Below are positions 45,099 to 52,377 of a stretch of 64,000 nucleotides of DNA, piece by piece. The stretch is taken from positions 372,001-436,000 of the forward strand of contig JADKFS010000002.1 of assembly GCA_016717335.1 (NCBI GenBank). Direction: 5' to 3'. Every line of letters starts with the position of its first letter. Position 1 is the first letter of the stretch. The stretch is from Candidatus Ribeiella danica (GTDB lineage Bacteria > Chloroflexota > Chloroflexia > Chloroflexales > Roseiflexaceae). A program made the translations under genes and the position numbers. The notes beneath the pieces are model-generated. The model was not told the origin of the DNA. It worked only from the letters and a program-made list of their open reading frames with translations, and did no database searches.

Positions 45099-45403
45099 TA
45101 ATCCTGAATAATCCCCAGAATGTCCTTCTCGGACAGAATGAGATACTCGACGTCGTCGACCTTGTACTCGGTGCCGCCGTACTTGGCGAACAGCACCTTA
45201 TCGCCAACCTTGACGTTCATCGGGACGCGCTTGCCGTTGTCGTCCAGGCGGCCCTCGCCGATGGCCAGCACGGTGCCCTCCATCGGGCGCTCCTTGCTGA
45301 CGGTATCGGGCAGGAAGATGCCGCTCTTGGTCTTCTCCTCGCGGTCCATAGGCTTGACCACCACGCGGTCGGCCAGGGGCCGAATGCGAAAATCGGCTGC
45401 CAT
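45098..45403 (-). CDS. groES: Co-chaperonin GroES (10 kDa)
   Basis: A 101-residue lid subunit for GroEL. It shows IRPLADRVVVKPM, the mobile-loop segment EEKTKSGIFLPDTVSKERP, GTVLAIGEG, and the C-terminal VLFAKYGGTEYKVDD-VEYLIL stretch. The ATG at 45401-45403 has AAGGAGG at the right distance; the frame continues upstream without a better site. It is the promoter-proximal gene of groESL. No CIRCE element (TTAGCACTC-N9-GAGTGCTAA) is present; instead the conserved leader at 45561-45667 lies upstream. Confidence 0.98.
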   Translation of the reverse strand: MAADFRIRPLADRVVVKPMDREEKTKSGIFLPDTVSKERPMEGTVLAIGEGRLDDNGKRVPMNVKVGDKVLFAKYGGTEYKVDDVEYLILSEKDILGIIQD

Positions 45404-45560
45404 ACTGTGTACCTCCTTGTGTATTGGTAGGGCTTGCATCGCCGGCGCTGCAGTTCCGCGCCGGTAGTATCGAGCTGGCCCTTTTTGGCGTCGATTGTCA
45501 GGGAGCTGGTTTGATCTGGAAAGGTCAGGCAGGGCAAGCTCAGCGTCCGATCACAATTAG

Positions 45561-45667
45561 GCGGCCCTCGCTATCGCGAACCGCTTGATGACGATCAGGC
45601 GCTGGGCGATGTCATGGAGCAAATCGCTCGGGGAGTAGTGCGTGGTTTCTATACACGCATTGTATCA
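45561..45667 (-). promoter_or_regulatory. Conserved structured leader with promoter, copy B (upstream of groESL)
   Basis: On the minus strand TG-A-TACAAT (45659-45667) is followed by the leader. Hairpin GAGC / GCTC (45617-45620, 45626-45629) has a 5-base loop. The invariant block is at 45593-45610 and the second hairpin at 45561-45584 is closed by GCGG and CCGC. It is about 85 percent identical to copy A over the 5' part of the printed strand. The leader to the groES start is about 250 nt. Confidence 0.6.
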
Positions 45668-45699
45668 CAGATGAAGCTTTCGTGCTTGCGTATCCTTTT

Positions 45700-46087
45700 C
45701 TCCGGGGCGCTGCGCCCCCGGCCCCCCGCCTTGTCAGCTGGTCAGCTGGTCAGCTGGTCATCCTTTTCTCCGGGGCGCTGCGCCCCCGGCCCCCGCCTTG
45801 TCAGCTGGTCAGCTGGTCAGCTTGTCATCCTTTCTCCGGGGCGCTGCGCCCCCGGCCCCCCGCCCGGGGGAACCCACGCCGGTTCCCCCGGCCCCCTCCC
45901 GCACATGATGCCATACCAGTTGCATTGCTGGTGGCGCATGCCTATCACCATGATTGCGGAGCGAGTTGCATCCCGCTGCGCCTGGATTCAGCCAGGCATG
46001 CGCGCCAAGCATCGCAACAGAGACAAGGTTATTTTGGGGTCCAGGGGCGAAGCCCCGGCCGGGGGGGCACGGGGGGCGCGCAGCCCC
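45700..46087. repeat. GC-rich modular intergenic repeat, copy 4
   Basis: Three GGGGCGCTGCGCCCCCGG modules (near 45703, 45771, 45838) are separated by GTCAGCTG octamer tracts (for example 45733-45756). The core with GGCGCATGCCTATCACCAT and GGATTCAGCCAGGCATGCG follows (45908-46020), and the TTTTGGGGTCCAGGGGCG end (46032-46050). It runs directly into a decayed isomerase gene. Confidence 0.82.
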
Positions 46088-46088
46088 C

Positions 46089-46578
46089 GCCAACCGGCTG
46101 GCCGACGACCACCCGCGCGTGACGGAAAAGCTGGACGAGATCCGCGCCTACGCGCGCAGCGGCGGCGTCCCGAACCCGAAGCTGGTGCTGATGGCTGGGC
46201 ATCGCGCTGGGCGACTGGATGGCGGCCAACGAGATCCAGGCCACCGCGCTGCAGTGCTGGTCGTCGCTCCAGCTCAACTACGGCGTGAACGCCTGCACGA
46301 TCATGAGCATGATGAGCGAGCAGCTGCTGCCGAGCGCCTGCGAGGTCGACATCGTCGGCGTGCTGGCCATGTACGCGCTGCAGCTGGCCTCGGGCACGCC
46401 CAGCGCGCTGGTGGACTGGAACAACAACTACGCCGGCGACCCCGACAAGTGCGTGTTCTTCCACTGCAAGCAGGGCTTCGAGCACCACGTGGCGATGACC
46501 CGCGCGCACGTCGCGGATGTGCTCAAGGAGGCCTTCGAGACCTACCTGGGCTGGGAGACCTACCAGCACCCGGGGTAG
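46089..46578 (+). pseudogene. Remnant of an L-fucose/L-arabinose isomerase-like gene
   Basis: The region encodes recognisable C-terminal pieces of a fucose-isomerase-like protein but in broken form. The first piece (RLADDHPRVTEKLDEIRAYA) is in one frame. After ~46195 the match continues in another frame with DWMAANEIQATALQCWSSLQ, SMMSEQLLPSACEVDIVG, and SGTPSALVDWNNNY. Then CVFFHC joins directly to KQGFEHHVAM and AFETYLGWETYQ, where intact relatives have a longer intervening segment. So it has lost its 5' end (replaced by the repeat block), carries a frameshift, and has an internal deletion. It is almost certainly non-functional. Confidence 0.75.
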
Positions 46579-46760
46579 CGAGCGGCTCACTGCCGGTCGG
46601 CGACCAGGGGCGAACGTGCTGTTCGTCCCTGGCCGCTTTTTGTTAACTGCAAAACCGATCGCTGCCCAGCGAAACCTTGCCTCGCGCTTGCATCCTATCG
46701 CCCATCGTCAATCGTCTATAGTCTATCGTCTACTTGAGCCAAGCAGTAGAGGGCATGCAC

Positions 46761-47918
46761 ATGCAACAGAAGCACCCCATCCGGGCGATCGTCGTCGGCG
46801 GCGGGATCGGCGGCATCACGGCAGCGATCGCGCTGCGGCAGGCCGGCGTCGAGGCCACGGTCTACGAGCGCGCCGGCGAGCTGCGCGAGGTCGGCGCGGG
46901 CCTGGCGGTCTGGCAGAACGCGGTCTACGCGCTCGGCCGGCTCGGGCTGGCCGACAAGGTCAGGGCCCAGGCCGTGCCGGATCTCGGCGGCGCGCTGCGC
47001 TCGTGGCGCGGCGAGACGCTGGTCGACCTGACGCCGCTGAACCGCGGCGCCGGCGCGCCGGCGCTGAGCCTGGTGATCCACCGCGCCGATCTGCTGGCGA
47101 TCCTGCGCGAGGAGCTGGGCGCCGCGCAGGTCCGGCTGGGCGCCGAGCTGGTCGGCTTCAGCCAGGACGCGGGCGGGGTCACGGCGCGCTTCGCGGACGG
47201 CCACGAGGCGCGCGGCGACCTGCTGGTCGGCGCCGACGGGCTGGGCTCTGCCGTGCGGGCGCAGCTGTTCGGCCGCCAGAAGCCGCGCTACTCCGGCTAC
47301 AGCGCCTGGCGCGCGGTGGTGGAGTTCGACCCCGCGCTCGCCCGCGCGGCGGCCGGCGAGACCTGGGGCCGCGGCGCGCGCTTCGGCATCGCGCCGATGA
47401 GCGGCGGGCGGGTCTACTGGTTCGCCTCGCTCAACAGCCCGGCCGGGGCGCGCGTGCCCGAGGGCCGGCGCAAGGCCACGCTGCTCGAACGATTCCGCGG
47501 CTGGCACGCGCCGGTCGAGGCGCTGATCGACGCGACCGACGAGGCCGCCATTCTGCATCACGACATCCACGACCGCCCGCCGCTGCGCCGCTGGAGCGTC
47601 GGGCGCGTCACGCTGCTGGGCGACGCGGCCCACCCGATGACACCCAACCTGGGCCAGGGCGCCTGCCAGGCGATCGAGGACGGGCTGGCGCTGGCCGACG
47701 CGCTGGCCGCGGGAGGCGAGATTGCGGCTGCGCTGCGCGGCTACGAGGCGCGCCGGGTCGGCCGCACCAGCGCGATCGTCCGCCAGTCGCGCCAGGTCGG
47801 CTGGGTCGGCCAGTGGCAGAGCGCGCCGGCCTGCGAGCTGCGCGACTTCCTGGCAAAGCGGCTGCTGGCGCGCCTGCAGGCCCGCCAGATCGACCGGCTG
47901 GTCCATTACAGGGTATAG
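46761..47918 (+). CDS. FAD-dependent monooxygenase (class A flavoprotein hydroxylase)
   Basis: A 385-residue flavoprotein. The N-terminal dinucleotide-binding site is VVGGGIGGITAAIAL, followed by E at the end of strand 2 (YERAGELREVGAGL). The DG motif appears as LLVGADGLGSAVR, and the second FAD site as GRVTLLGDAAHPMTPNLGQGACQAIEDG. Enzymes of this group hydroxylate or epoxidise aromatic or isoprenoid substrates with NAD(P)H; the salicylate/6-hydroxynicotinate hydroxylase and zeaxanthin epoxidase branches look similar. No substrate can be named. The ATG at 46761 is chosen for spacing to TAGAGGG; ATG 46755 and TTG 46734 are alternatives. It is a lone plus-strand gene beside repeat blocks. Confidence 0.88.
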   Translation: MQQKHPIRAIVVGGGIGGITAAIALRQAGVEATVYERAGELREVGAGLAVWQNAVYALGRLGLADKVRAQAVPDLGGALRSWRGETLVDLTPLNRGAGAPALSLVIHRADLLAILREELGAAQVRLGAELVGFSQDAGGVTARFADGHEARGDLLVGADGLGSAVRAQLFGRQKPRYSGYSAWRAVVEFDPALARAAAGETWGRGARFGIAPMSGGRVYWFASLNSPAGARVPEGRRKATLLERFRGWHAPVEALIDATDEAAILHHDIHDRPPLRRWSVGRVTLLGDAAHPMTPNLGQGACQAIEDGLALADALAAGGEIAAALRGYEARRVGRTSAIVRQSRQVGWVGQWQSAPACELRDFLAKRLLARLQARQIDRLVHYRV

Positions 47919-47924
47919 TTTCAC

Positions 47925-48130
47925 CCCTCCCCCTGCCCCCTTTTTGGGGGTAGGTTTTTTCTGCAGTGCATGCTGATGCCCTGCAGGCCCCTACCCCCCT
48001 GCCCCCCTCTCCCGGCGGGAGAGGGGGGAATTAGTAACTCGGCACGGGGTTTCGGCTCCGCCGAAACCCCGTGCCGAGCTACCGTTTCCCCGCCCCTGGC
48101 AGGGGCGGGGGCAGGGGGTGGGGTGATTCG
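47925..48130. terminator. Palindromic repeat block between convergent genes
   Basis: It includes a perfect 18-bp hairpin CTCGGCACGGGGTTTCGG (48038-48055) with its complement at 48061-48078. CTCTCCCGGCGGGAGAG on one side and CCCCTGGCAGGGGCGGGG on the other form further hairpins. Most of the block recurs after the glucan synthase gene (19155-19295). It probably ends both converging transcripts. Confidence 0.65.
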
Positions 48131-48189
48131 GCGCACAGCGACGCCATGCACAAGAAAACCTACCCCGAGAGGGCAGGAGGTGAGGGGGG

Positions 48190-49341
48190 CTAGATCACAC
48201 CCTGCTCGCGCAGCGCGGCGACCTCGGCCGGGCCGCGGCCGAGCGCCGCCAGCTCCTCCTCGGTGTGCTGGCCGAGCGCCGGCGCGGGCCGGTCGGAGGT
48301 AACGCCGAACAGGCCGCCGAGCTGGCGCAGCGCCCCCTCGCCCGGCTGATCGAGCGTGAAGACGCGGTCGGCGTGCAGCTCGAGCGCCTCGGCCAGCGTG
48401 AGCGCCGGGCCGACGCAGACCTCGGCATCGCCGAAGAAGCTCAGCCACTCGCCGAGCGTGCGCGTCGCGAACAGCTCGTCCAGGTCGGCGAAGATGCGCG
48501 CCTGCTCGTCCCACCCGGCGTACTGGAGCGGGATGTACTGCTCGCAGCCGAGCATGCGGCACAGGTTGGCCCAGAAGTGCGGCTCGACCGCCGCGACGGT
48601 GAGGGCGCGGCCGGCGGCGGTGGCGTAGACGCTGTAGCAGGCGTAGCCGCCCGAGATCGGGCCGCGCCCGCCGGCCGGCACATCGCCGGTGGCCCACTGC
48701 TGCCCGGCGTAGGCGGCCAGCCAGTGCAGCGCCCCGTCGGTCATCGAGATGTCCAGCACCTGCCCGCGGCCGCTGCGCTCGCGCTCGAGCAGCGCCGCCA
48801 GGATGCCGATCGTCGCCGGCAGCGCGCCGCCGCCAAGGTCGGCGATCTGCAGCCCCGGCACGATCGGCCGGCCGCCGCCGCGCGGCGCGATCAGCGGCAG
48901 CGCCCCGGCGTAGCCCAGGTAGTTCAGGTCGTGGCCGGCGCGGCTGCGCAGCGGGCCGGTCTGCCCGTAGCCGCTGATCGCGCAGATGATCAGGCGCGGG
49001 TTGGCCGCCTGCAGCGTCGCGTAGTCGAGCCCGAGCCGCGCCAGCACGCCCGGGCGGAAGCCCTCGACCAGGATATCGGCGCGCGCGGCCAGGTCCAGCA
49101 GCAGCGCGCGGCCGGCAGGCGACTTGAGGTTCAGCGTCAGGCTGCGCTTGCCGCGGTTCAGCGCGGTGAACAGCGCGCTCTGGGTCTTGCCGAGCGGCTC
49201 GAAGGCGCGCAGGTAGTCGCCGCGGCCGGGCTCCTCGACCTTGAGCACGTCGGCGCCCAGGTCGGCCAGGATCAGGGTGCAGAAGCCGCCGGGCAGCAGG
49301 CGGCTCAGGTCCAGGACGGTGATGCCGGTGAGTGGTTGCAT
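48190..49341 (-). CDS. CaiB/BaiF (family III) CoA-transferase
   Basis: A 383-residue enzyme of the family that moves CoA between carboxylic acids or racemises 2-methylacyl-CoA. Conserved segments: TVLDLSRLLPGGFCTLILADLGADVLKVE in shorter parts, ALNRGKRSLTLNLKSPAGR, DILVEGFRPGVLARLGLDY, the catalytic-aspartate motif GHDLNYLG, and DISMTDGALHW. The ATG at 49339-49341 (MQPLTGI) has TAGGA upstream; the open frame extends 40 codons further without a site. It is divergent from the amidotransferase gene, sharing a 142-bp gap. No neighbouring CoA-metabolism gene shows the substrate; alpha-methylacyl-CoA racemase is an alternative reading. Confidence 0.9.
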   Translation of the reverse strand: MQPLTGITVLDLSRLLPGGFCTLILADLGADVLKVEEPGRGDYLRAFEPLGKTQSALFTALNRGKRSLTLNLKSPAGRALLLDLAARADILVEGFRPGVLARLGLDYATLQAANPRLIICAISGYGQTGPLRSRAGHDLNYLGYAGALPLIAPRGGGRPIVPGLQIADLGGGALPATIGILAALLERERSGRGQVLDISMTDGALHWLAAYAGQQWATGDVPAGGRGPISGGYACYSVYATAAGRALTVAAVEPHFWANLCRMLGCEQYIPLQYAGWDEQARIFADLDELFATRTLGEWLSFFGDAEVCVGPALTLAEALELHADRVFTLDQPGEGALRQLGGLFGVTSDRPAPALGQHTEEELAALGRGPAEVAALREQGVI

Positions 49342-49421
49342 GTAGATTCCTATTGCGCGATAGCCGCGCCTCTTCCGAGAGCGAACAAGCATATGCCGCA
49401 TTATCGCGCAAACCCGCCCGG

Positions 49422-49449
49422 CTGCCAAACAGGCGAATGCTGGTATAAT
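49422..49449 (+). promoter_or_regulatory. Promoter of the C26 amidotransferase gene
   Basis: CTGCCA (49422-49427), a 16-base spacer and a consensus TATAAT (49444-49449) preceded by TG-G. It lies 35 bp before the ATG. Confidence 0.6.
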
Positions 49450-49483
49450 CGCTGGGCTCATCGGTCACAACAAGAGGAACATT

Positions 49484-50242
49484 ATGTCAAACCAAGCCCA
49501 GCCACGGCCGCTCGTCGGGATCATCCTGACCCGCTATGCCCGACCGGGCGGCAGCTCGACGCTGGCCGGCATCGGCGAGAAATACATCCTGTCGATCGAG
49601 GCGGCGGGCGGCATCCCGCTGCTGATCTACCTGAGCCACGACGCCGGGGTGCTGGACGCGCTCTACCGCAGCTGCGACGCGCTGCTGCTGGCGGGCGGCG
49701 AGGATGTCGACCCGGCGCACTACGGCGCGGCGCCGCACCCGCAGCTCGGCGCGATCGAGGCGCTGCGCGACGAGGTCGAGCTGGCGCTCTCCCGCCGCGC
49801 CGTGGCCGACCAGAAGCCGCTGCTGGGCATCTGCCGCGGCATCCAGGTCCTGAACGTCGCGCTGGGCGGCACGCTGTACCAGGACATCCCGGCCGAGCTG
49901 CCCGGCGCGCTCGACCACTACGCGTCGCGGAGCGCGCCCGAGCGCTCGCACCTGGCCCACCCGGTCGCACTGGCCGAGGACTCCTGGCTGGCCGAGCGGC
50001 TGGGGGCCGCCGCGATCGACGCCAACAGCTTTCACCACCAGTCGGTGCGCGACGTCGCGCCGGGGCTGCGCGTGACCGGCCGCTCGCCCGACGGGGTGAT
50101 CGAGGCGGTCGAGTCGACCGGCGCGAGCTTCGTCGTGGGCGTGCAGTGCCACCCGGAGGAGCTGTGGGAGCGCGCGGAGCCGCGCTGGGCGCGCATGTTC
50201 CAGGGGTTCGTCGCCGCGGCGCGCCGCACGCCGGCCTCGTAG
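49484..50242 (+). CDS. Class I glutamine amidotransferase-like hydrolase (peptidase C26, PuuD-like)
   Basis: A 252-residue cytoplasmic enzyme of the gamma-glutamyl-gamma-aminobutyrate hydrolase group. The nucleophile elbow is LLGICRGIQVLNVALGG, with the oxyanion segment LLLAGGEDVDP, and the His/Glu pair in GVQCHPEELW. The HHQSV segment is typical of PuuD-like members. It may hydrolyse gamma-glutamyl amides in polyamine catabolism, but no other putrescine gene is near. AGAGGA precedes the ATG. Confidence 0.9.
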   Translation: MSNQAQPRPLVGIILTRYARPGGSSTLAGIGEKYILSIEAAGGIPLLIYLSHDAGVLDALYRSCDALLLAGGEDVDPAHYGAAPHPQLGAIEALRDEVELALSRRAVADQKPLLGICRGIQVLNVALGGTLYQDIPAELPGALDHYASRSAPERSHLAHPVALAEDSWLAERLGAAAIDANSFHHQSVRDVAPGLRVTGRSPDGVIEAVESTGASFVVGVQCHPEELWERAEPRWARMFQGFVAAARRTPAS

Positions 50243-50261
50243 GCAGCGGCGTGCCGCCGTG

Positions 50262-50720
50262 GCTTGTTCGGGGGGCTACGCGCCCCCCGTGCCCCCGCTC
50301 GGCGTGTTCGGGGCCGCGCCCCCTGCCCCGCTGGGGGGGGGGCGCGCCCCCGGGGGCGGGGGGGGCCCCCCCCCCCGGGTGGCTTCGCCCCTGGACCCCA
50401 AAATAATCCTGTCTCTGTTGCGATGCTTGGCGCGCATGCCTGGCTGAATCCAGGCGCAGCGGGATGCAACTCGCTCCGCAATCATGGTGATAGGCATGCG
50501 CCACCAGCAATGCAACTGGTATGGCATCATGTGCCGGAGGGGGGCCGGGGGAACCGGCGTGGGTTCCCCCGGGCGGGGGGCCGGGGGCGCAGCGCCCCGG
50601 AGAGAAGCTGACCAGGTGACCAGGTGACAAGCTGACAAGCTGACAAGCTGACAAGCTGACAAGCTGACAAGCTGACAAGGCGGGGGGCCGGGGGCGCAGC
50701 GCCCCAAAGCCCCAAAGCCC
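50262..50720. repeat. GC-rich modular intergenic repeat, copy 5 (inverted)
   Basis: The modules of the family appear here on the opposite strand. The end module is at 50389-50402 (CGCCCCTGGACCCCAAAA), the core at 50405-50530, and GGGGGCGCAGCGCCCC at ~50583-50600 and 50687-50705. Octamer tracts of GACAAGCT (50627-50679) and CCAAAGCC words (50703-50728) are embedded. It begins 20 bp after the amidotransferase stop. Confidence 0.82.
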
Positions 50721-50752
50721 CAAAGCCAACTCTAGGCGCTGCGCAGCAGTTG

Positions 50753-50761
50753 TGCTATACT
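50753..50761 (+). promoter_or_regulatory. Extended -10 promoter of the CHAT/caspase cluster
   Basis: TG-C-TATACT lies about 175 bp before the first CHAT gene, just after the repeat block. No clear -35. The ~165-nt leader between it and the ATG at 50936 shows no obvious gene. Confidence 0.45.
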
Positions 50762-50935
50762 GGATCGAGAGAGACCAGCCCCACACTTATTGCCTGAGCG
50801 CCAGCCGACCCGACGTGGCTCCAGCGCGGCGCGGCAGACTGTCGGTCGTGCAGACGAGGCTGGCCGCCGGTACGGCCTGCGGCGCGCCGACGCCCATGTG
50901 TAGCACCCGCCGCCGATCCTTGAATGGAGGGATCT

Positions 50936-52312
50936 ATGGCACAGAGCTGGCAAGATATCGTGCGCTACGAGGAACTGCTGATCGAGCTTCGCGAGGCCGG
51001 CGGCGAGAAGCCGCGCTATAGCATCCGGCTGAGCCTGGACGACCAGGGCGTCGAGCAGGGCGAGTTCCGCCTCCCGCTCAGCCTGCGCGAGATCGAGCAG
51101 GTGCTGACCACCGCCTCGCGCAAGCAGTGGGTCCAGCGCGCCACCTCTTCCGACAGCCTGGACCCGCTCAGGGATATGGGCGCGCAGCTCTTCAGCGCGC
51201 TCTTCTACGACCAGCGCGGGATCTTCTACCAGAAGGCGCTCGACCGCATGGAGCGCCAGGGCAAGGGCCTGCGCCTGCGCGTGGTGGCCGGCTCGCCTCA
51301 GCTCGCGGCGATGCCGTGGGAGTTCCTCTACGACGTCTACCGCCAGGACTTCCTGTCCCTCTCGGCGCGCTCGCCGGTGGTCCGCCAGCTGGAGTCGACG
51401 CCCGCGATCGCGTCGCCCGCGCCGATCGCGCCGCCGCTGAGCGTGCTGGTCGTCGCCGCCGATATTACGGCCGACCGCCAGCGCGGCGTGGAGCAGGAGA
51501 TCGACCTGCTGCGCAAGCTCGGCGAGGAGACCGGGCTGCTCCGGCTCGACGTCAAGGGCGCGACGCCGCACAAGCTCGCCAAAGCGCTGCAGAAGAAGCC
51601 GTATGATATCCTGCACTTCATCGGCGCCGGCATCCCCCTGGAGTCCGGCGCCGGCCCGCTCGACCTAGGCGCGCAGGCGCTGGCATTCCTGAACGGCGAC
51701 GACGACGAGCCGGACGACGATCGACCCTACGTGCTGGATGGCCGCGAGCTGGCCACTATCCTGCAGGATGCCGGCGCGCTGCGCCTGGCGTACCTCAGCG
51801 GGCGCCAGACCGATCGCCTGGCCGGCCAGATCTCGCGCCAGGTCCCGGCCGCGCTGGGCATGCGCGGCATGATCAGCGTGCCGGCCTGCCTGAACTTTAC
51901 CGAGGGCTTCTACCGCGCCCTGCTCACGCGCCAGCCGCTCGAGGGCGCGGTATCGCAGGGGCGCCAGCAGATCGACACGCGCGACCCCGGCGGCCGCGAG
52001 TGGGGCCTGCCGACCTTCTACATGCGCCTGGCCGACGGCGCGATGCTGCCGCAGCTCAAGGAGACCGCCGAGCTGAGCGCGCTGGCGCAGTCGTCCGCCC
52101 CGGCCACGCTGTCGATCGAGAGCGACTCGACGCGCCAGCAGCGCGAGAAGCTGCAGCTCCACCTGGCCATTCTGAAGCGCAACCTGGATATTCTTAGCCA
52201 GCAGTCGGCCCGGTACGGCACCGATACGCCCAGCCACATCGCGATACAGATCGACGAGTCGCAGCGCACGATCAAGGGGATCGAGGCTGAGCTGAAGAAG
52301 CTGGGCAGCTAG
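50936..52312 (+). CDS. CHAT-domain protein with both catalytic residues lost (pseudoprotease)
   Basis: A 458-residue soluble protein. Residues ~60-390 have the CHAT (caspase-like HetF/TPR) order: LPWEF-type segment MPWEFLYDVYR, VLVVAADIT, KPYDILHFIGAG, LRLAYLSG, and the closing region. Intact CHAT proteases have a second His in HxxGH and a Cys in LNAC; here those positions are A231 (HFIGAG) and R289 (YLSGR). The next protein in the cluster has both. So this copy should not cleave and may act as a scaffold, inhibitor or sensor. The last ~60 residues form a helical tail with ARYGTDTPSHIAIQI, a motif also seen in conflict-system proteins. ATG at 50936 follows GGAGG. Confidence 0.82.
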   Translation: MAQSWQDIVRYEELLIELREAGGEKPRYSIRLSLDDQGVEQGEFRLPLSLREIEQVLTTASRKQWVQRATSSDSLDPLRDMGAQLFSALFYDQRGIFYQKALDRMERQGKGLRLRVVAGSPQLAAMPWEFLYDVYRQDFLSLSARSPVVRQLESTPAIASPAPIAPPLSVLVVAADITADRQRGVEQEIDLLRKLGEETGLLRLDVKGATPHKLAKALQKKPYDILHFIGAGIPLESGAGPLDLGAQALAFLNGDDDEPDDDRPYVLDGRELATILQDAGALRLAYLSGRQTDRLAGQISRQVPAALGMRGMISVPACLNFTEGFYRALLTRQPLEGAVSQGRQQIDTRDPGGREWGLPTFYMRLADGAMLPQLKETAELSALAQSSAPATLSIESDSTRQQREKLQLHLAILKRNLDILSQQSARYGTDTPSHIAIQIDESQRTIKGIEAELKKLGS

Positions 52313-52377
52313 TGCGCGTCGCCGATCTGCGCTCGCCTCCCGCCGCCGGCCGATGACAGCATCCAAGGGCGTGCCGT

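Noticed and set aside
45404..45560. CIRCE/HrcA operator at groESL
   Set aside because: No TTAGCACTC-N9-GAGTGCTAA or close variant is present in the upstream region.
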